Shown in pieces: positions 46,836-55,183 of a DNA stretch of 64,000 nucleotides. The position numbers and the translations under genes were made by a program. Numbering within the stretch: position 1 is the first letter of the stretch; each line of letters starts with the position of its first letter. The stretch is from the NCBI RefSeq assembly GCF_013394855.1, contig NZ_JABMLK010000001.1, positions 1,755,501-1,819,500 on the forward strand. Direction: 5' to 3'. The notes under the pieces were generated by a model. That model was not told the DNA's origin. It was given only the letters and a program-made list of their open reading frames with translations, and searched no databases. This DNA is from Limnobaculum xujianqingii (GTDB lineage: Bacteria; Pseudomonadota; Gammaproteobacteria; Enterobacterales; Enterobacteriaceae).

Positions 46836-47510
46836 ATGATTGATACCAGCGACATACTGTCTCAAAACATCAAATATCTAATGGTCAAAGCCCGAATAAA
46901 CTCCATAACTGAGCTTGCGCGTCGGCTACAAATAAATCAGCCTACACTACATAGACTAGTTTCTGGGGAGGTCAAAGACCCTAAGTACGCCACACTTAAG
47001 CAGATAGCTGAATACTTTCAGGTGTCCCCTATTGACCTCGCCGAGAAAAAGCTACATGAGCTGGATGAGGGGCACGAACTCCCTCCCGAGGCTTATATTT
47101 CCCTCCAGTTTAATAAAGTACCGGTTCTAGGAAATACTCAGCTAGGTGTTGGGGGTTTATGGAGCGATACGCCTTATTCCGTGGGAAGTAGCGACGGCTT
47201 CATTTACTGGCCTACAAAAGACGTAGATGCATATGCACTTAAGTGCGTGGGGGATTCAATGATGCCACGTATTAAAGAGGGGGAATTTGTGATCGTAGAA
47301 CCAAACCACAGCTACAACTCAGGGGATGAAGTGCTTGTAGTCACCCAAGACGGGGAGGTTATGGTTAAAACTTTTTTATTTGAGCGAGATGGGCTTCTCC
47401 ACTTAATGTCCGTCAACGAGGACCATCCACCAGTCAGAGTATCCCGTGAAAGTGTCGAAAAGGTACACTATGTCGCCGGCATAGCTAAATCCGCACTACG
47501 CATGTACTAA
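46836..47510 (+). CDS. CI-type prophage repressor with S24 peptidase domain
   Basis: A 224-residue repressor: N-terminal helix-turn-helix (SITELARRLQINQPTLHRLVSG) and C-terminal LexA/S24 self-cleavage domain with Ser141 (GDSMMPRIKEGEF) and Lys178 (VMVKTF). It keeps the prophage silent and should be cleaved through RecA on DNA damage. It is monocistronic, being followed by its own terminator. Confidence 0.92.
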   Translation: MIDTSDILSQNIKYLMVKARINSITELARRLQINQPTLHRLVSGEVKDPKYATLKQIAEYFQVSPIDLAEKKLHELDEGHELPPEAYISLQFNKVPVLGNTQLGVGGLWSDTPYSVGSSDGFIYWPTKDVDAYALKCVGDSMMPRIKEGEFVIVEPNHSYNSGDEVLVVTQDGEVMVKTFLFERDGLLHLMSVNEDHPPVRVSRESVEKVHYVAGIAKSALRMY

Positions 47511-47530
47511 CCCCACTTAAGTTCCCCTCT

Positions 47531-47565
47531 AAGAAAACCGTTCCTCGCCTGAGCGGTTTTCTTAT
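47531..47565 (+). terminator. cI terminator
   Basis: AAGAAAACCG / CGGTTTTCTT, perfect 10-bp stem with 13-nt loop, U-rich 3' arm, 20 bp after the cI stop. Confidence 0.85.
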
Positions 47566-47588
47566 TCGCAAAATAATACATTTACGCA

Positions 47589-47617
47589 TTGACATGAAAT
47601 CCCATTACGCATATAAA
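47589..47617 (+). promoter_or_regulatory. Strong early rightward promoter
   Basis: TTGACA (47589-47594), 17-bp spacer, TATAAA (47612-47617). The motif TTACGCAT occurs at 47583 and 47602, with ATCGCATAAT just downstream, similar to TAACGCATAATC in the cI/cro operator region. The repeats suggest that the same repressor controls both places. It drives the plus-strand nucleic-acid operon. Confidence 0.7.
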
Positions 47618-47949
47618 TACGCCATCGCATAATTTATTCTTTTTTGCGATTTAAATTTTACATAAAAACACCTTCCCATAGGTGAAGACAGCGAGCACGA
47701 ATTGTTTGCATAGATGGGATAGCCGGACAGTGGGCAATAAACGTAGCTGGGCTCAGGGCGGGAACATGATGTTCTTCGACGAACAGGGCGACTAACGCGG
47801 TAGGTAGCACTATCAGGGTTAGCAATCTGAGTAACAATGAATTTATAACAGAAGGTCTTGGTATCAGGGCCTTCGATTATAAAAACCCAACACATAACTT
47901 CGCCCTGCATCCACAGGGCTTTTTTATATATGAAAAGGTCATCCCGCAA
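47618..47949 (+). other. Early operon leader with internal terminator
   Basis: About 330 nt lie between the promoter and the first clear gene. A 37-codon frame from GTG 47682 to 47795 (ending GGNMMFFDEQGD) has no ribosome site and low support. A perfect terminator, GCCCTG / CAGGGC then six U, lies at 47901-47924. The leader therefore looks built for attenuation or antitermination. The minus-strand frame across it is judged spurious. Confidence 0.5.
47901..47924 (+). terminator. Leader terminator of early operon
   Basis: 6-bp GC-rich stem GCCCTG / CAGGGC, 6-nt loop, six U. It stands upstream of all genes of the operon. Confidence 0.75.
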
Positions 47950-48099
47950 ATGAAACCCGAAAACTTCCACAGGTTAACCGGTAAGGATGTACTTCGTTAC
48001 CGACGGAAACGCACATTTGATTTAGTCACTTTTCTGGCCTACGCCACCGCAGCCGGCCTGATGGTGTCCATTCTACTTATCACCGTAAGGACTCTCTAA
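47950..48099 (+). CDS. Small single-pass membrane protein
   Basis: A 49-residue protein: basic N-terminus (NFHRLTGKDVLRYRRKRTFD) and one hydrophobic segment (FLAYATAAGLMVSILLITV). Its stop overlaps the next start (TAATG), which supports real, coupled translation. It is unrecognised. Such proteins at the head of early operons may affect superinfection or host membrane functions, but nothing shows which. Confidence 0.6.
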   Translation: MKPENFHRLTGKDVLRYRRKRTFDLVTFLAYATAAGLMVSILLITVRTL

Positions 48100-49064
48100 T
48101 GCAAATCACTAAAGAACAAGTTAAGTCTTGGGACGCCTGCGCCTCTGGTTATCGTTGGTTCCTTGAAAGATTTCCCCAAGGCGGTGCATACGCTGATGTT
48201 CATCAAGCCCTGACAAAAGACAAACGCTTTGACGATGCGTCTTGGTTAGTTAACCAGATGTACGACACCTTCCTAAACGAGCCGGGCTTCGTTAAAGCCG
48301 AAACTGACGCAACAGACTTACAGGTCGAATATTTGAACAGTATGGAACACCCAACCGATCAGACCGAAGGAGAGATTAGCTCTGGCGACGACGCCCAAAT
48401 CGGCAGCTCTGGCTACAACGCCCAAATCGGCAGCTCTGGCTACAACGCCCGAATCGGCAGCTCCGGTGACGGGGCGCGAATCGGTAGCTCCGGTGTCAGG
48501 GCGCGAATCGGTAGCTCCGGTGTCAGGGCGCAAATCGGTAGCTCCGGTGACGGGGCGCAAATCGGTAGCTCCGGTGACGGGGCGCGAATCGGTAGCTCCG
48601 GTGACGGGGCGCAAATCGGTAGCTCCGGTGTCAGGGCGCAAATCGGTAGCTCCGGTGACGGGGCGCAAATCGGTAGCTCCGGTGACGGGGCGCGAATCGG
48701 TAGCTCCGGTGACGGGGCGCAAATCGGTAGCTCCGGTGACGGGGCGCGAATCGGTAGCTCCGGTGACGGGGCGCGAATCGGTAGCTCCGGTGTCAGGGCG
48801 CAAATCGGTAGCTCCGGTGACGGGGCGCAAATCGGTAGCTCCGGTGACGGGGCGCGAATCAACGCTACTGGAGAAAATGCAGTAGTTGCAGCAGCAGGAT
48901 CTGTTTCACGCATCGTGTTAGGTGAAGGTGGTTGCGCGGCTATTCCGTACAACGACGGCGACCGCATTCGTTTTGCAGTCGCCTATGTCGGTGAAAACGG
49001 CATTACGGCCAACACCCCGTATTACATCAACGACGAAGGCCAATTCGTTCAAATTGAGGAATAA
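48099..49064 (+). CDS. IGSSG nine-residue repeat protein
   Basis: A 321-residue protein in three parts. Residues 1-85 form a helical head (KEQVKSWDACASGYRWFLERF, DASWLVNQMYDTFL). Residues about 93-255 contain 17 tandem nine-residue units of the form A(Q/R)IGSSG(D/V/Y)(G/R/N) with degenerate flanking units, expected to fold as a flat beta-solenoid. The C-terminal 65 residues (ENAVVAAAGSVSRIVLGEGG, GDRIRFAVAYVGENGI) form a beta cap. Similar repeat proteins occur in other enterobacterial phages; I know of no established function. Nearly identical DNA repeats mean that the copy number can change readily. Confidence 0.75.
   Translation: MQITKEQVKSWDACASGYRWFLERFPQGGAYADVHQALTKDKRFDDASWLVNQMYDTFLNEPGFVKAETDATDLQVEYLNSMEHPTDQTEGEISSGDDAQIGSSGYNAQIGSSGYNARIGSSGDGARIGSSGVRARIGSSGVRAQIGSSGDGAQIGSSGDGARIGSSGDGAQIGSSGVRAQIGSSGDGAQIGSSGDGARIGSSGDGAQIGSSGDGARIGSSGDGARIGSSGVRAQIGSSGDGAQIGSSGDGARINATGENAVVAAAGSVSRIVLGEGGCAAIPYNDGDRIRFAVAYVGENGITANTPYYINDEGQFVQIEE
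48376..48860 (+). repeat. 27-bp tandem repeat array within a gene
   Basis: About 18 copies of a 27-bp unit (core GCGCRAATCGGTAGCTCCGG plus GTGACGGG or GTGTCAGG). The first units use other synonymous codons; the inner ones are nearly identical. All are multiples of three, so the frame is kept. Because of it, three other reading frames are also open here; they are artefacts. Confidence 0.95.
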
Positions 49065-49067
49065 GAC

Positions 49068-49826
49068 ATGAGCTTAGAATTAGCTATTACCGAAAATACC
49101 GAAGTTATGCGCCAACTCATCGCGGTAATGCAAAACGCCGGTAGTACAGGAGGTTTTACCCCGAACGAAAAGCCTGAACCTAAAAAGGATGAAGTTACCG
49201 ATGTAACTATCGAGGCTGAAAGTAATAAAAAACAAGATATCGAAGCGTTAGACCGCGCAAAAATTATTGCTCTTGCACTTCTGTATGGCGAGAACACTAC
49301 CGACCTAACCGCCGAAAAGCTAGCCGCCGTAGATGCGTTCGTCACAGCCGAAAGCGGTAGCGAGCTTTCGGAAAAGTCAGACGATCTGTATATGGCTTTA
49401 GCGGGAGTAGAAGCCTCCAAGCACTTACACAAACCGGTATTGCTCGACCTATGTATCCAGATGTTTAAGTACTGGGATGCAATTCCGGATATAGCATCCC
49501 GACGTGCGTACGCGGATTTATTACTCCGTACCCCGCAAGATGAGCGTTCAAGCGTTAAGCCTAAAGTGAAAAAGGCCGATAAAGTAAATAAGGAGGTTAA
49601 GGAAGATAAACCTCCAGTCGCAGACACCTCCGTAACCACTACCGAAGAAGATCCTAAAGCCATTTTTGATACCGCCTCCGCTTTAATTCTTAAACTGGCC
49701 AAAGGAGGGTACCGTAGTGAAGCCGTGGAAATTCTGGCCACGTTCGGCGCGACTAAGTTAGGTCAAGTCCCCGCGGATAAATTGCCAGAGGTTATTACAC
49801 TGGCTGAAAAAGCGTTGGAGGGGTAA
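49068..49826 (+). CDS. Hypothetical phage protein (early operon)
   Basis: A 252-residue protein. It has a short N-terminal helix (LELAITENTEVMRQLIAVMQNA), charged linkers (NEKPEPKKDEVTD; KVKKADKVNKEVKEDKPPV), a central helical domain (residues about 65-150) and a C-terminal helical domain (AEILATFGATKLGQVP-like, ending LPEVITLAEKALEG). It lies 2 bp before the DUF2800 gene, so it is probably an accessory of the replication/recombination set. Function not recognised. Confidence 0.7.
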   Translation: MSLELAITENTEVMRQLIAVMQNAGSTGGFTPNEKPEPKKDEVTDVTIEAESNKKQDIEALDRAKIIALALLYGENTTDLTAEKLAAVDAFVTAESGSELSEKSDDLYMALAGVEASKHLHKPVLLDLCIQMFKYWDAIPDIASRRAYADLLLRTPQDERSSVKPKVKKADKVNKEVKEDKPPVADTSVTTTEEDPKAIFDTASALILKLAKGGYRSEAVEILATFGATKLGQVPADKLPEVITLAEKALEG

Positions 49827-49828
49827 TC

Positions 49829-51121
49829 ATGCCAGACTCACACGCAAAATTATCACCCTCTTCCGCCCATCGGTGGATGCGCTGTGAGGGAAGCCTAGCA
49901 TTAGAAGCGGGTTGCGAAGACAAAAGATCCCCCTTCGCCGTTGAAGGTACCGCCGCACATGCGTTGGCTGAAATGGTATTAAGTAACCGGTTAAACCCCT
50001 TGCTGTTAGGGATTGAGCTAACAGGAGGGCAACAAGCATCTGATTACCTTGGTACATACCCGTTAGGTGAACCTAATACTCCCAAAGTTGATCAGGAAAT
50101 GGCCGAATTTGTTCAGGTCTATGTCGATACCGTTTGGGCTCTGGCACAAGGACATGAGCTCCTTATCGAGCAACGTGTCGATTTCTCCAGCGTGGTTGAT
50201 GTACCCGATCAGTTCGGTACTGCGGACGCCATCATTATCAAAGGTACTGAACTACAGGTTCACGACTTGAAATTTGGTAGAGGGGTAAAAGTTGATGCCG
50301 AAGAGAATGAACAGCTCCAACTTTACGCCCTTGGCGCTCTCGAAGAGTTCAGTCTGATTTATGATTTCGAAACTGTTCGAATGTTCATCCACCAGCCTCG
50401 CCTCTATCACGTATCCGAATGGGTCATATCTGTTGCAGAGTTAAGAGCCTTTGGAGAACGTGCAAAAGAGGCTGCGACCAAGGCAACTATCGCAGTGGCA
50501 ATTGTTGAGTGCGAAGGGGTAAATTCATTACCGGCGGATGCATTCACTCCGGGTGAAAAACAATGTTGGTTCTGTAAGGCTAAGGCGTCATGTGATGCTT
50601 TAAAGCAACACAACCTGAACACCGCTAAAGGCGATTTTGTCGACCTGACCCAACCATTAGCACCACAGTTGGAAGGTATAAAGGAACAGGTCGGTACCCA
50701 CGATAACACCAAATTAGGGGAATTATTGGGCCAACTCGACTTAATCGAAAGTTGGTGTAGCGCGGTTCGAGCTAAAGCCAATAATGAACTCAATCAGGGG
50801 TACTCAGTACCAGGCTACAAATTAGTTACCGGTAAGCAAGGTAACCGAGCCTGGAGCAATGAAGAAGTTGCCAAAGCCCTGTTAAAAGACCAGTTCCGAT
50901 ACAAAAATGAAGAGGTCTATAACTTCAAACTAATCAGTCCAACCCAGGCGGAAAAACTGATTAAGAAAGCCAGCCCCCGCCGCTGGCCAAAAGTGGAAGC
51001 TCTTATCTCACGTGCCGAAGGTAAAAACACCCTGGTACCGGAATCCGATCCACGCCCTGCAGTCATTATTAACCCTGTAAACGACTTTGACGATATCGAA
51101 GCCGCAGAATCCCTCATTTAA
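49829..51121 (+). CDS. DUF2800 protein, Cas4/RecB-like nuclease
   Basis: A 430-residue DUF2800 protein: SPSSAHRWMRCEGSLALEAGC at the start, VEGTAAHALAEMVL (RecB-type His), DQFGTADAIII followed by VHDLKFGRGVKVDAEENEQLQLYALGAL (Asp…Lys and QL, the PD-(D/E)xK core), and a late Cys motif (CWFCKAKASCDALKQ) that may bind a metal cluster. It would process DNA ends for phage recombination, paired with the DUF2815 gene that follows. Confidence 0.82.
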   Translation: MPDSHAKLSPSSAHRWMRCEGSLALEAGCEDKRSPFAVEGTAAHALAEMVLSNRLNPLLLGIELTGGQQASDYLGTYPLGEPNTPKVDQEMAEFVQVYVDTVWALAQGHELLIEQRVDFSSVVDVPDQFGTADAIIIKGTELQVHDLKFGRGVKVDAEENEQLQLYALGALEEFSLIYDFETVRMFIHQPRLYHVSEWVISVAELRAFGERAKEAATKATIAVAIVECEGVNSLPADAFTPGEKQCWFCKAKASCDALKQHNLNTAKGDFVDLTQPLAPQLEGIKEQVGTHDNTKLGELLGQLDLIESWCSAVRAKANNELNQGYSVPGYKLVTGKQGNRAWSNEEVAKALLKDQFRYKNEEVYNFKLISPTQAEKLIKKASPRRWPKVEALISRAEGKNTLVPESDPRPAVIINPVNDFDDIEAAESLI

Positions 51122-51137
51122 TTAAAAGGTATAAATC

Positions 51138-51686
51138 ATGAAAGTAAAATTAAACAACGTCCGTATGGCCTTCCCTGCTTTGTTCGAACCAAAAACAGTA
51201 AACGGTGAAGGTGAACCTCGTTTTAGCGCTGCGTTTATCTTTGCGCCTGACCATCCTTGTGTTGCTGACATTGAGGCAGCCATCGAGCAAGTAGCGAAAG
51301 AAAAATGGGGACCTAAAGCGGAGGGCGTCCTTAAATCCCTACGTACCGGTTTAAAGGTCTGCTTACACAACGGTGATGAAAAATCCGAGTACGAAGGTTA
51401 CCCCGGCAATATGTTCATTTCTGCCAGTAATAAAGCCCGCCCTTTAGTTGTCGATCGTGACCGTTCAGTGCTAACCGCGGCAGACGGTAAACCCTACGCA
51501 GGCTGCTACGTTAACGTATCTCTGGATATTTGGGCGATGGATAACAACTTCGGCAAACGTATTAATGCCTCACTTGGCGGTGTTCAGTTCCTACGTGATG
51601 GCGATGCATTCGCCGGCGGTGGCGTAGCGTCAGAAGACGAGTTTGACGATGTAAGCGAAGGCGCGGACGCAGAGTCTTTAGTTTAA
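51138..51686 (+). CDS. DUF2815 single-strand-binding-like protein
   Basis: A 182-residue DUF2815 protein (VKLNNVRMAFPALFEPKTVN, HNGDEKSEYEGYPGNMFISA, YAGCYVNVSLDIWAMDNNFG), with an acidic C-terminal tail (DEFDDVSEGADAESLV) as in SSB proteins. DUF2815 genes nearly always sit beside DUF2800 and a family A polymerase, as here. Probably binds ssDNA during replication or annealing. Confidence 0.8.
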   Translation: MKVKLNNVRMAFPALFEPKTVNGEGEPRFSAAFIFAPDHPCVADIEAAIEQVAKEKWGPKAEGVLKSLRTGLKVCLHNGDEKSEYEGYPGNMFISASNKARPLVVDRDRSVLTAADGKPYAGCYVNVSLDIWAMDNNFGKRINASLGGVQFLRDGDAFAGGGVASEDEFDDVSEGADAESLV

Positions 51687-51693
51687 CTAATAC

Positions 51694-51721
51694 CCCCGCC
51701 ACCGCGCGGGGAAGTTTTTTT
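51694..51721 (+). terminator. Terminator after DUF2815 gene
   Basis: CCCCGC / GCGGGG, 6-bp GC stem, 6-nt loop, followed by AAG and seven U. Confidence 0.75.
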
Positions 51722-51737
51722 AAAGGATGTAAACATA

Positions 51738-51866
51738 ATGAGCTGGGCCGAAGATGAAGGAATCGACGCCTACGATTGGGAAGATTTAGAAGCGTACGAG
51801 CGTCAACAAAAACACGGGCAGGTATCGTCACCCGATGAATTTGAAGATTTAGACACTCAAGAATAA
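51738..51866 (+). CDS. Small highly acidic protein
   Basis: A 42-residue protein starting MSWAEDEGIDAYDWEDLEAY, with a TAAAGGATG ribosome site. It has 15 Asp/Glu against 2 Lys/Arg, a net charge near -13. It stands alone between two terminators. Acidic miniproteins of phages can mimic DNA and block nucleases or repressors, but nothing further is shown here. No homologue recognised. Confidence 0.6.
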   Translation: MSWAEDEGIDAYDWEDLEAYERQQKHGQVSSPDEFEDLDTQE

Positions 51867-51877
51867 CGCACCAATCA

Positions 51878-51905
51878 CTCTGCCCCTGTGGGGAGTTTTT
51901 TTTTG
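51878..51905 (+). terminator. Terminator after the acidic miniprotein gene
   Basis: ACTCTGCCCC / GGGGAGT stem with TGT loop, followed by nine U. Confidence 0.75.
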
Positions 51906-51918
51906 GAGACCTAAATAA

Positions 51919-52542
51919 ATGTCACAGGTTATTTTAACGAAAGATTTTAAAGAACAAATCATACGAAATGCGTTAACTAAGGCGGGTATTGCTCAAAGAA
52001 AATCCGCATTACGCGCAGCCCGAGTTGTGTGGGCCGAACGAGTACGCATCGCGGCTATAGGAGGCCAGGATGTGGAAAATGCAGTTAAAGCAGGTTTGAA
52101 GAAAATAGAAGCGCTGGCAAATAAATTCCCTGAAGCGCTCAGAGCTAATGATATGCCGATAAATATAGACACGGATATTAAGCTAAACCTTGCAGGTTCT
52201 AGGGTATATGCATATTTCAACGGAAACTATACCAGCTACGAACGGAATTCCCCTAAGCACGTGTCTAAAATCACACCGAAGGAATTCACCTTGCTTGCGG
52301 ATGATCCATTAGTAACGGAGTTCTACAGCTTCGATGCGCTCTACAAACAGATCAGCGACGAAGAAGACACCATCCGTCAAAACGTCATCGCGGCGCTGGA
52401 TAAGGTAAGAACCCTTAAACGGTTGCTGGAAATATGGCCAGAAGCAAAAGAGCTGCTTCCCGAAAGCGCCCCTAAAGCGCCGTTACCCCCAGCGATACGC
52501 AGGGAAGCTCTCAACGAAATGATTGGCTTACCTTCTGACTAA
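51919..52542 (+). CDS. Possible Nmad5-family protein
   Basis: A 207-residue protein. The start (LTKDFKEQIIRNALTKAGIAQRKSALRAARV, in parts) and the general layout resemble the nucleotide-modification-associated domain 5 (Nmad5) proteins of phages. The C-terminal part (IRQNVIAALDKVRTLKRLLEIWPEAKELLP) is helical. If right, it would belong to DNA-modification or anti-restriction functions. The match is by memory of the pattern only; otherwise it is a hypothetical early protein. Confidence 0.4.
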   Translation: MSQVILTKDFKEQIIRNALTKAGIAQRKSALRAARVVWAERVRIAAIGGQDVENAVKAGLKKIEALANKFPEALRANDMPINIDTDIKLNLAGSRVYAYFNGNYTSYERNSPKHVSKITPKEFTLLADDPLVTEFYSFDALYKQISDEEDTIRQNVIAALDKVRTLKRLLEIWPEAKELLPESAPKAPLPPAIRREALNEMIGLPSD

Positions 52543-52562
52543 CCCCCCCCGTCTAAATTCAC

Positions 52563-52588
52563 CACCCGGCCGTCACGCCGGGTGTTTT
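52563..52588 (+). terminator. Terminator-like hairpin before the polymerase gene
   Basis: CACCCGGC / GCCGGGTG, perfect 8-bp GC stem, 6-nt loop, four U. Confidence 0.7.
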
Positions 52589-52622
52589 GCAAAGAGGGCT
52601 ACCCGAATTAAAGGATCTCCCC

Positions 52623-54689
52623 ATGTATCAAAAACTCTGGTTCGACTCCGAAACTTTTTGCGAAGTACCTATAAAAAATGGCACCCACGCGTATGCGGAA
52701 CAAGTCGAAGTGATGATTATCACTTATGCCTTAGACGATGAGCCGGTTAAAACATGGGATGTCACCAGAGGCAAACCAATGCCTGCAGATTTAAAAGCTG
52801 CATTAGCCAATGAAACGATACTTATCTACGCTCAGAACTCGCATTTTGATAGAACGGTGATGCGTCATGCTATGCCTAATGTTATCGCGGGGGGCGTTGA
52901 GCGTTGGCGGGATACAATGGTTAAGGCGCTAGCGCATGGTCTTCCTGGCGGGCTTGGTATTCTGTGTGAGGTACTGAACATTGATCAGGACAAAGCCAAG
53001 GATAAGGAAGGTAAAGCCTTAATACAGCTATTCTGCAAACTCCGTCCTAAAAACTCAGTTATCAGGCGGGCCACCAGCAAAACCCACCCGGAAGAATGGC
53101 GCCGGTTTTTATCGTACGCAGGGCTAGATATTGAAGCAATGCGGGCGATTGATAGGAAATTGCCTAACTGGAACTATCAAGGGGTGGAACTGGCGCTATG
53201 GCATCGCGACCAGCAGATTAACGATCGTGGTGTATGTGTCGATGTTCAACTCGCCCAGGCAGCTATCGAAGCAGTAGAGATCGAACAGAAGCGGTTAGCA
53301 AAACGTACGCAGGATATTACCAACGACGAAGTACAGGCCGCCACCCAACGTGACGCACTGTTAAAACATATCGCCAGTTCCTTTGGTATAGAGCTGCCAG
53401 ATATGCAAAAAAGCACATTGGAGCGCAGGATTAACGATCCTGATATCCCGATCGGTTTGCGTGAACTTCTTATTATCCGGCTGCAAGCCAGCACAACCAG
53501 CACCAGCAAATATAAAACGTTAGTGAAAGGCGTTAGCGAAGATGGGCGATTGAGAGGAACTCTTCAATTTTGTGGCGCCAGCAGGACTGGACGCTGGGCG
53601 GGCAGATTATTCCAGCCTCAGAACTTGCCTAGACCGACGCTACCACAACAAGTTATTGATGAAGGTATCGAAGCGCTAAAAGCGGGATGTGCTGATCTGC
53701 TTTACGATGATGTGATGCAACTCACCAGCTCCGCCCTACGCGGCTGCATTATGGCCCCTCCGGGTAAAAAGCTAGTTATATCTGACCTTTCCAATATCGA
53801 GGGCCGAGTGCTTGCTTGGTTGGCGGGTGAGGAATGGAAGTTACAGGCTTTTCGTGATTACGACGCGGGCACCGGCCCTGATCTCTATAAACTGGCCTAT
53901 GCGCGGGCATTTAATATATCACCTGACGAAGTAACTAAAGACCAACGACAGATCGGTAAAGTGATGGAGTTAGGTCTTGGTTATGGAGGCGGCGTGGCGG
54001 CATTTTTAACATTCGCGCTTACTTATGGCTTAGATCTCGATGCGCTGGCCGATGCTGCGCTACCTAATATTTCACTAGATATTCAGCGAGAAGCCCAACG
54101 CTGGTACAAAGCCTCGGTTGAACAAAAAAAGACGTATGGTCTATCTCAACGGGTATTCATTACCTGCGATTCACTTAAACGTATGTGGCGTAACGCGCAC
54201 CCTGAAACAACATCGTTTTGGTATGACTTAGAGAACGCCGTAAAACGTGCCATTGCCTCACCTGGTAATACTTTCGTTTGTCGTAAGTTGAAGGTACGCC
54301 GGGATAAGGCTTGGTTACGTGTAGTTCTTCCATCCGGTCGTGCGCTCTGCTACCCCGCCCCGCGGGTAGACAACGGCCAGATAAGCTATATGGGCGTAAA
54401 CCCTTACTCACGTAAATGGCAACGTCTGAAAACCTATAGCGGAAAGCTAGCGGAGAACGCGACTCAGGCAGCCGCGCGGGATGTTCTAGCCGGTAATATG
54501 CCGTTGGTCGAAGATAACGGTTACCTCATTAACCTTACCGTACACGATGAAATCATCGCCGAAGCGCCGGACACCTCGGATTACTCACATCAACACCTTA
54601 GTGAATTACTCGCTAATAACCCTGCATGGGCTTTAGACCTTCCGCTTAATGCTGGCGGGTTTGAAACACAACACTATAGAAAAGAGTAA
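52623..54689 (+). CDS. Phage family A DNA polymerase with 3'-5' exonuclease
   Basis: From ATG at 52623 ([12 protein letters not shown]), preceded by AAGGA, the protein has 688 residues; the frame opens 12 codons earlier without a ribosome site. An N-terminal DEDD exonuclease (FDSETF; the late [13 protein letters not shown]) precedes polymerase motifs A ([17 protein letters not shown]), B ([20 protein letters not shown]) and C ([12 protein letters not shown]). It is the replicative polymerase of the phage, linked with DUF2800/DUF2815. Confidence 0.93.
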   Translation: MYQKLWFDSETFCEVPIKNGTHAYAEQVEVMIITYALDDEPVKTWDVTRGKPMPADLKAALANETILIYAQNSHFDRTVMRHAMPNVIAGGVERWRDTMVKALAHGLPGGLGILCEVLNIDQDKAKDKEGKALIQLFCKLRPKNSVIRRATSKTHPEEWRRFLSYAGLDIEAMRAIDRKLPNWNYQGVELALWHRDQQINDRGVCVDVQLAQAAIEAVEIEQKRLAKRTQDITNDEVQAATQRDALLKHIASSFGIELPDMQKSTLERRINDPDIPIGLRELLIIRLQASTTSTSKYKTLVKGVSEDGRLRGTLQFCGASRTGRWAGRLFQPQNLPRPTLPQQVIDEGIEALKAGCADLLYDDVMQLTSSALRGCIMAPPGKKLVISDLSNIEGRVLAWLAGEEWKLQAFRDYDAGTGPDLYKLAYARAFNISPDEVTKDQRQIGKVMELGLGYGGGVAAFLTFALTYGLDLDALADAALPNISLDIQREAQRWYKASVEQKKTYGLSQRVFITCDSLKRMWRNAHPETTSFWYDLENAVKRAIASPGNTFVCRKLKVRRDKAWLRVVLPSGRALCYPAPRVDNGQISYMGVNPYSRKWQRLKTYSGKLAENATQAAARDVLAGNMPLVEDNGYLINLTVHDEIIAEAPDTSDYSHQHLSELLANNPAWALDLPLNAGGFETQHYRKE

Positions 54690-54692
54690 GTT

Positions 54693-55169
54693 ATGACACA
54701 AAATGACGCTAAGAAGCTATTCGTCTACGAACAGCTTACGGGAATGCTGCGTCGTATGGGTGGACGTAAACCCTATCCCTGGCACGGAACCGGAAAGGAT
54801 AGAAGGTATTTGGCAACAAGTATCGGTACTAAAACCTACTACCTGCACCAGTTGGTCTGGTTATACCACCATGGCTACATTCCAAAAATGATTGACCACA
54901 TAAACCGTAATCCCCGCGATTGCAGGATAGAAAACCTAAGACCCTGCACAAACGCACAAAACCAATACAACATTGCCAAACGAGGGCACAACACTTCCGG
55001 GTTTAAGGGGGTTGTATTTCACCCTCGATGTTCGCGAAAACCGTGGCAGGCAAAAATCGTTGTTCGGGGCAAAGTGAAAAGCCTCGGATATTACCCAACA
55101 AAAGAACAGGCAGCGGAAGCGTACGCAAAAGGCGCTAGTTTTTACGCTAAAGAATTTGCCAGTTTCTAA
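54693..55169 (+). CDS. HNH endonuclease with AP2 domain
   Basis: A 158-residue protein: HNH motif (YLHQLVWLYHHGYIPKMIDHINRNPRDCRIENLRP, read in parts) and a C-terminal AP2 DNA-binding domain (SGFKGVVFHPRCSRKPWQAKI…LGYYPTKEQAAEAYAKGA). This is the free-standing homing endonuclease form common in phages, inserted here 3 bp after the polymerase gene. Confidence 0.9.
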   Translation: MTQNDAKKLFVYEQLTGMLRRMGGRKPYPWHGTGKDRRYLATSIGTKTYYLHQLVWLYHHGYIPKMIDHINRNPRDCRIENLRPCTNAQNQYNIAKRGHNTSGFKGVVFHPRCSRKPWQAKIVVRGKVKSLGYYPTKEQAAEAYAKGASFYAKEFASF

Positions 55170-55183
55170 CTGAGATAACTTCC

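Noticed and set aside
47605-47970. 121-codon minus-strand frame across the early leader
   Set aside because: It opposes a strong plus-strand promoter, leader and terminator, has an odd composition and no recognised domain.
48376-48860. Possible CRISPR array
   Set aside because: Units of 27 bp are directly joined with no spacers and keep a protein frame; no cas genes are present.
48318-48967. Three long open frames in the other phases of the 27-bp repeat region (two on minus, one on plus)
   Set aside because: They exist only because a 27-bp repeat without stops is open in several frames. The plus frame 48099-49064 has the ribosome context and non-repetitive domains on both sides.
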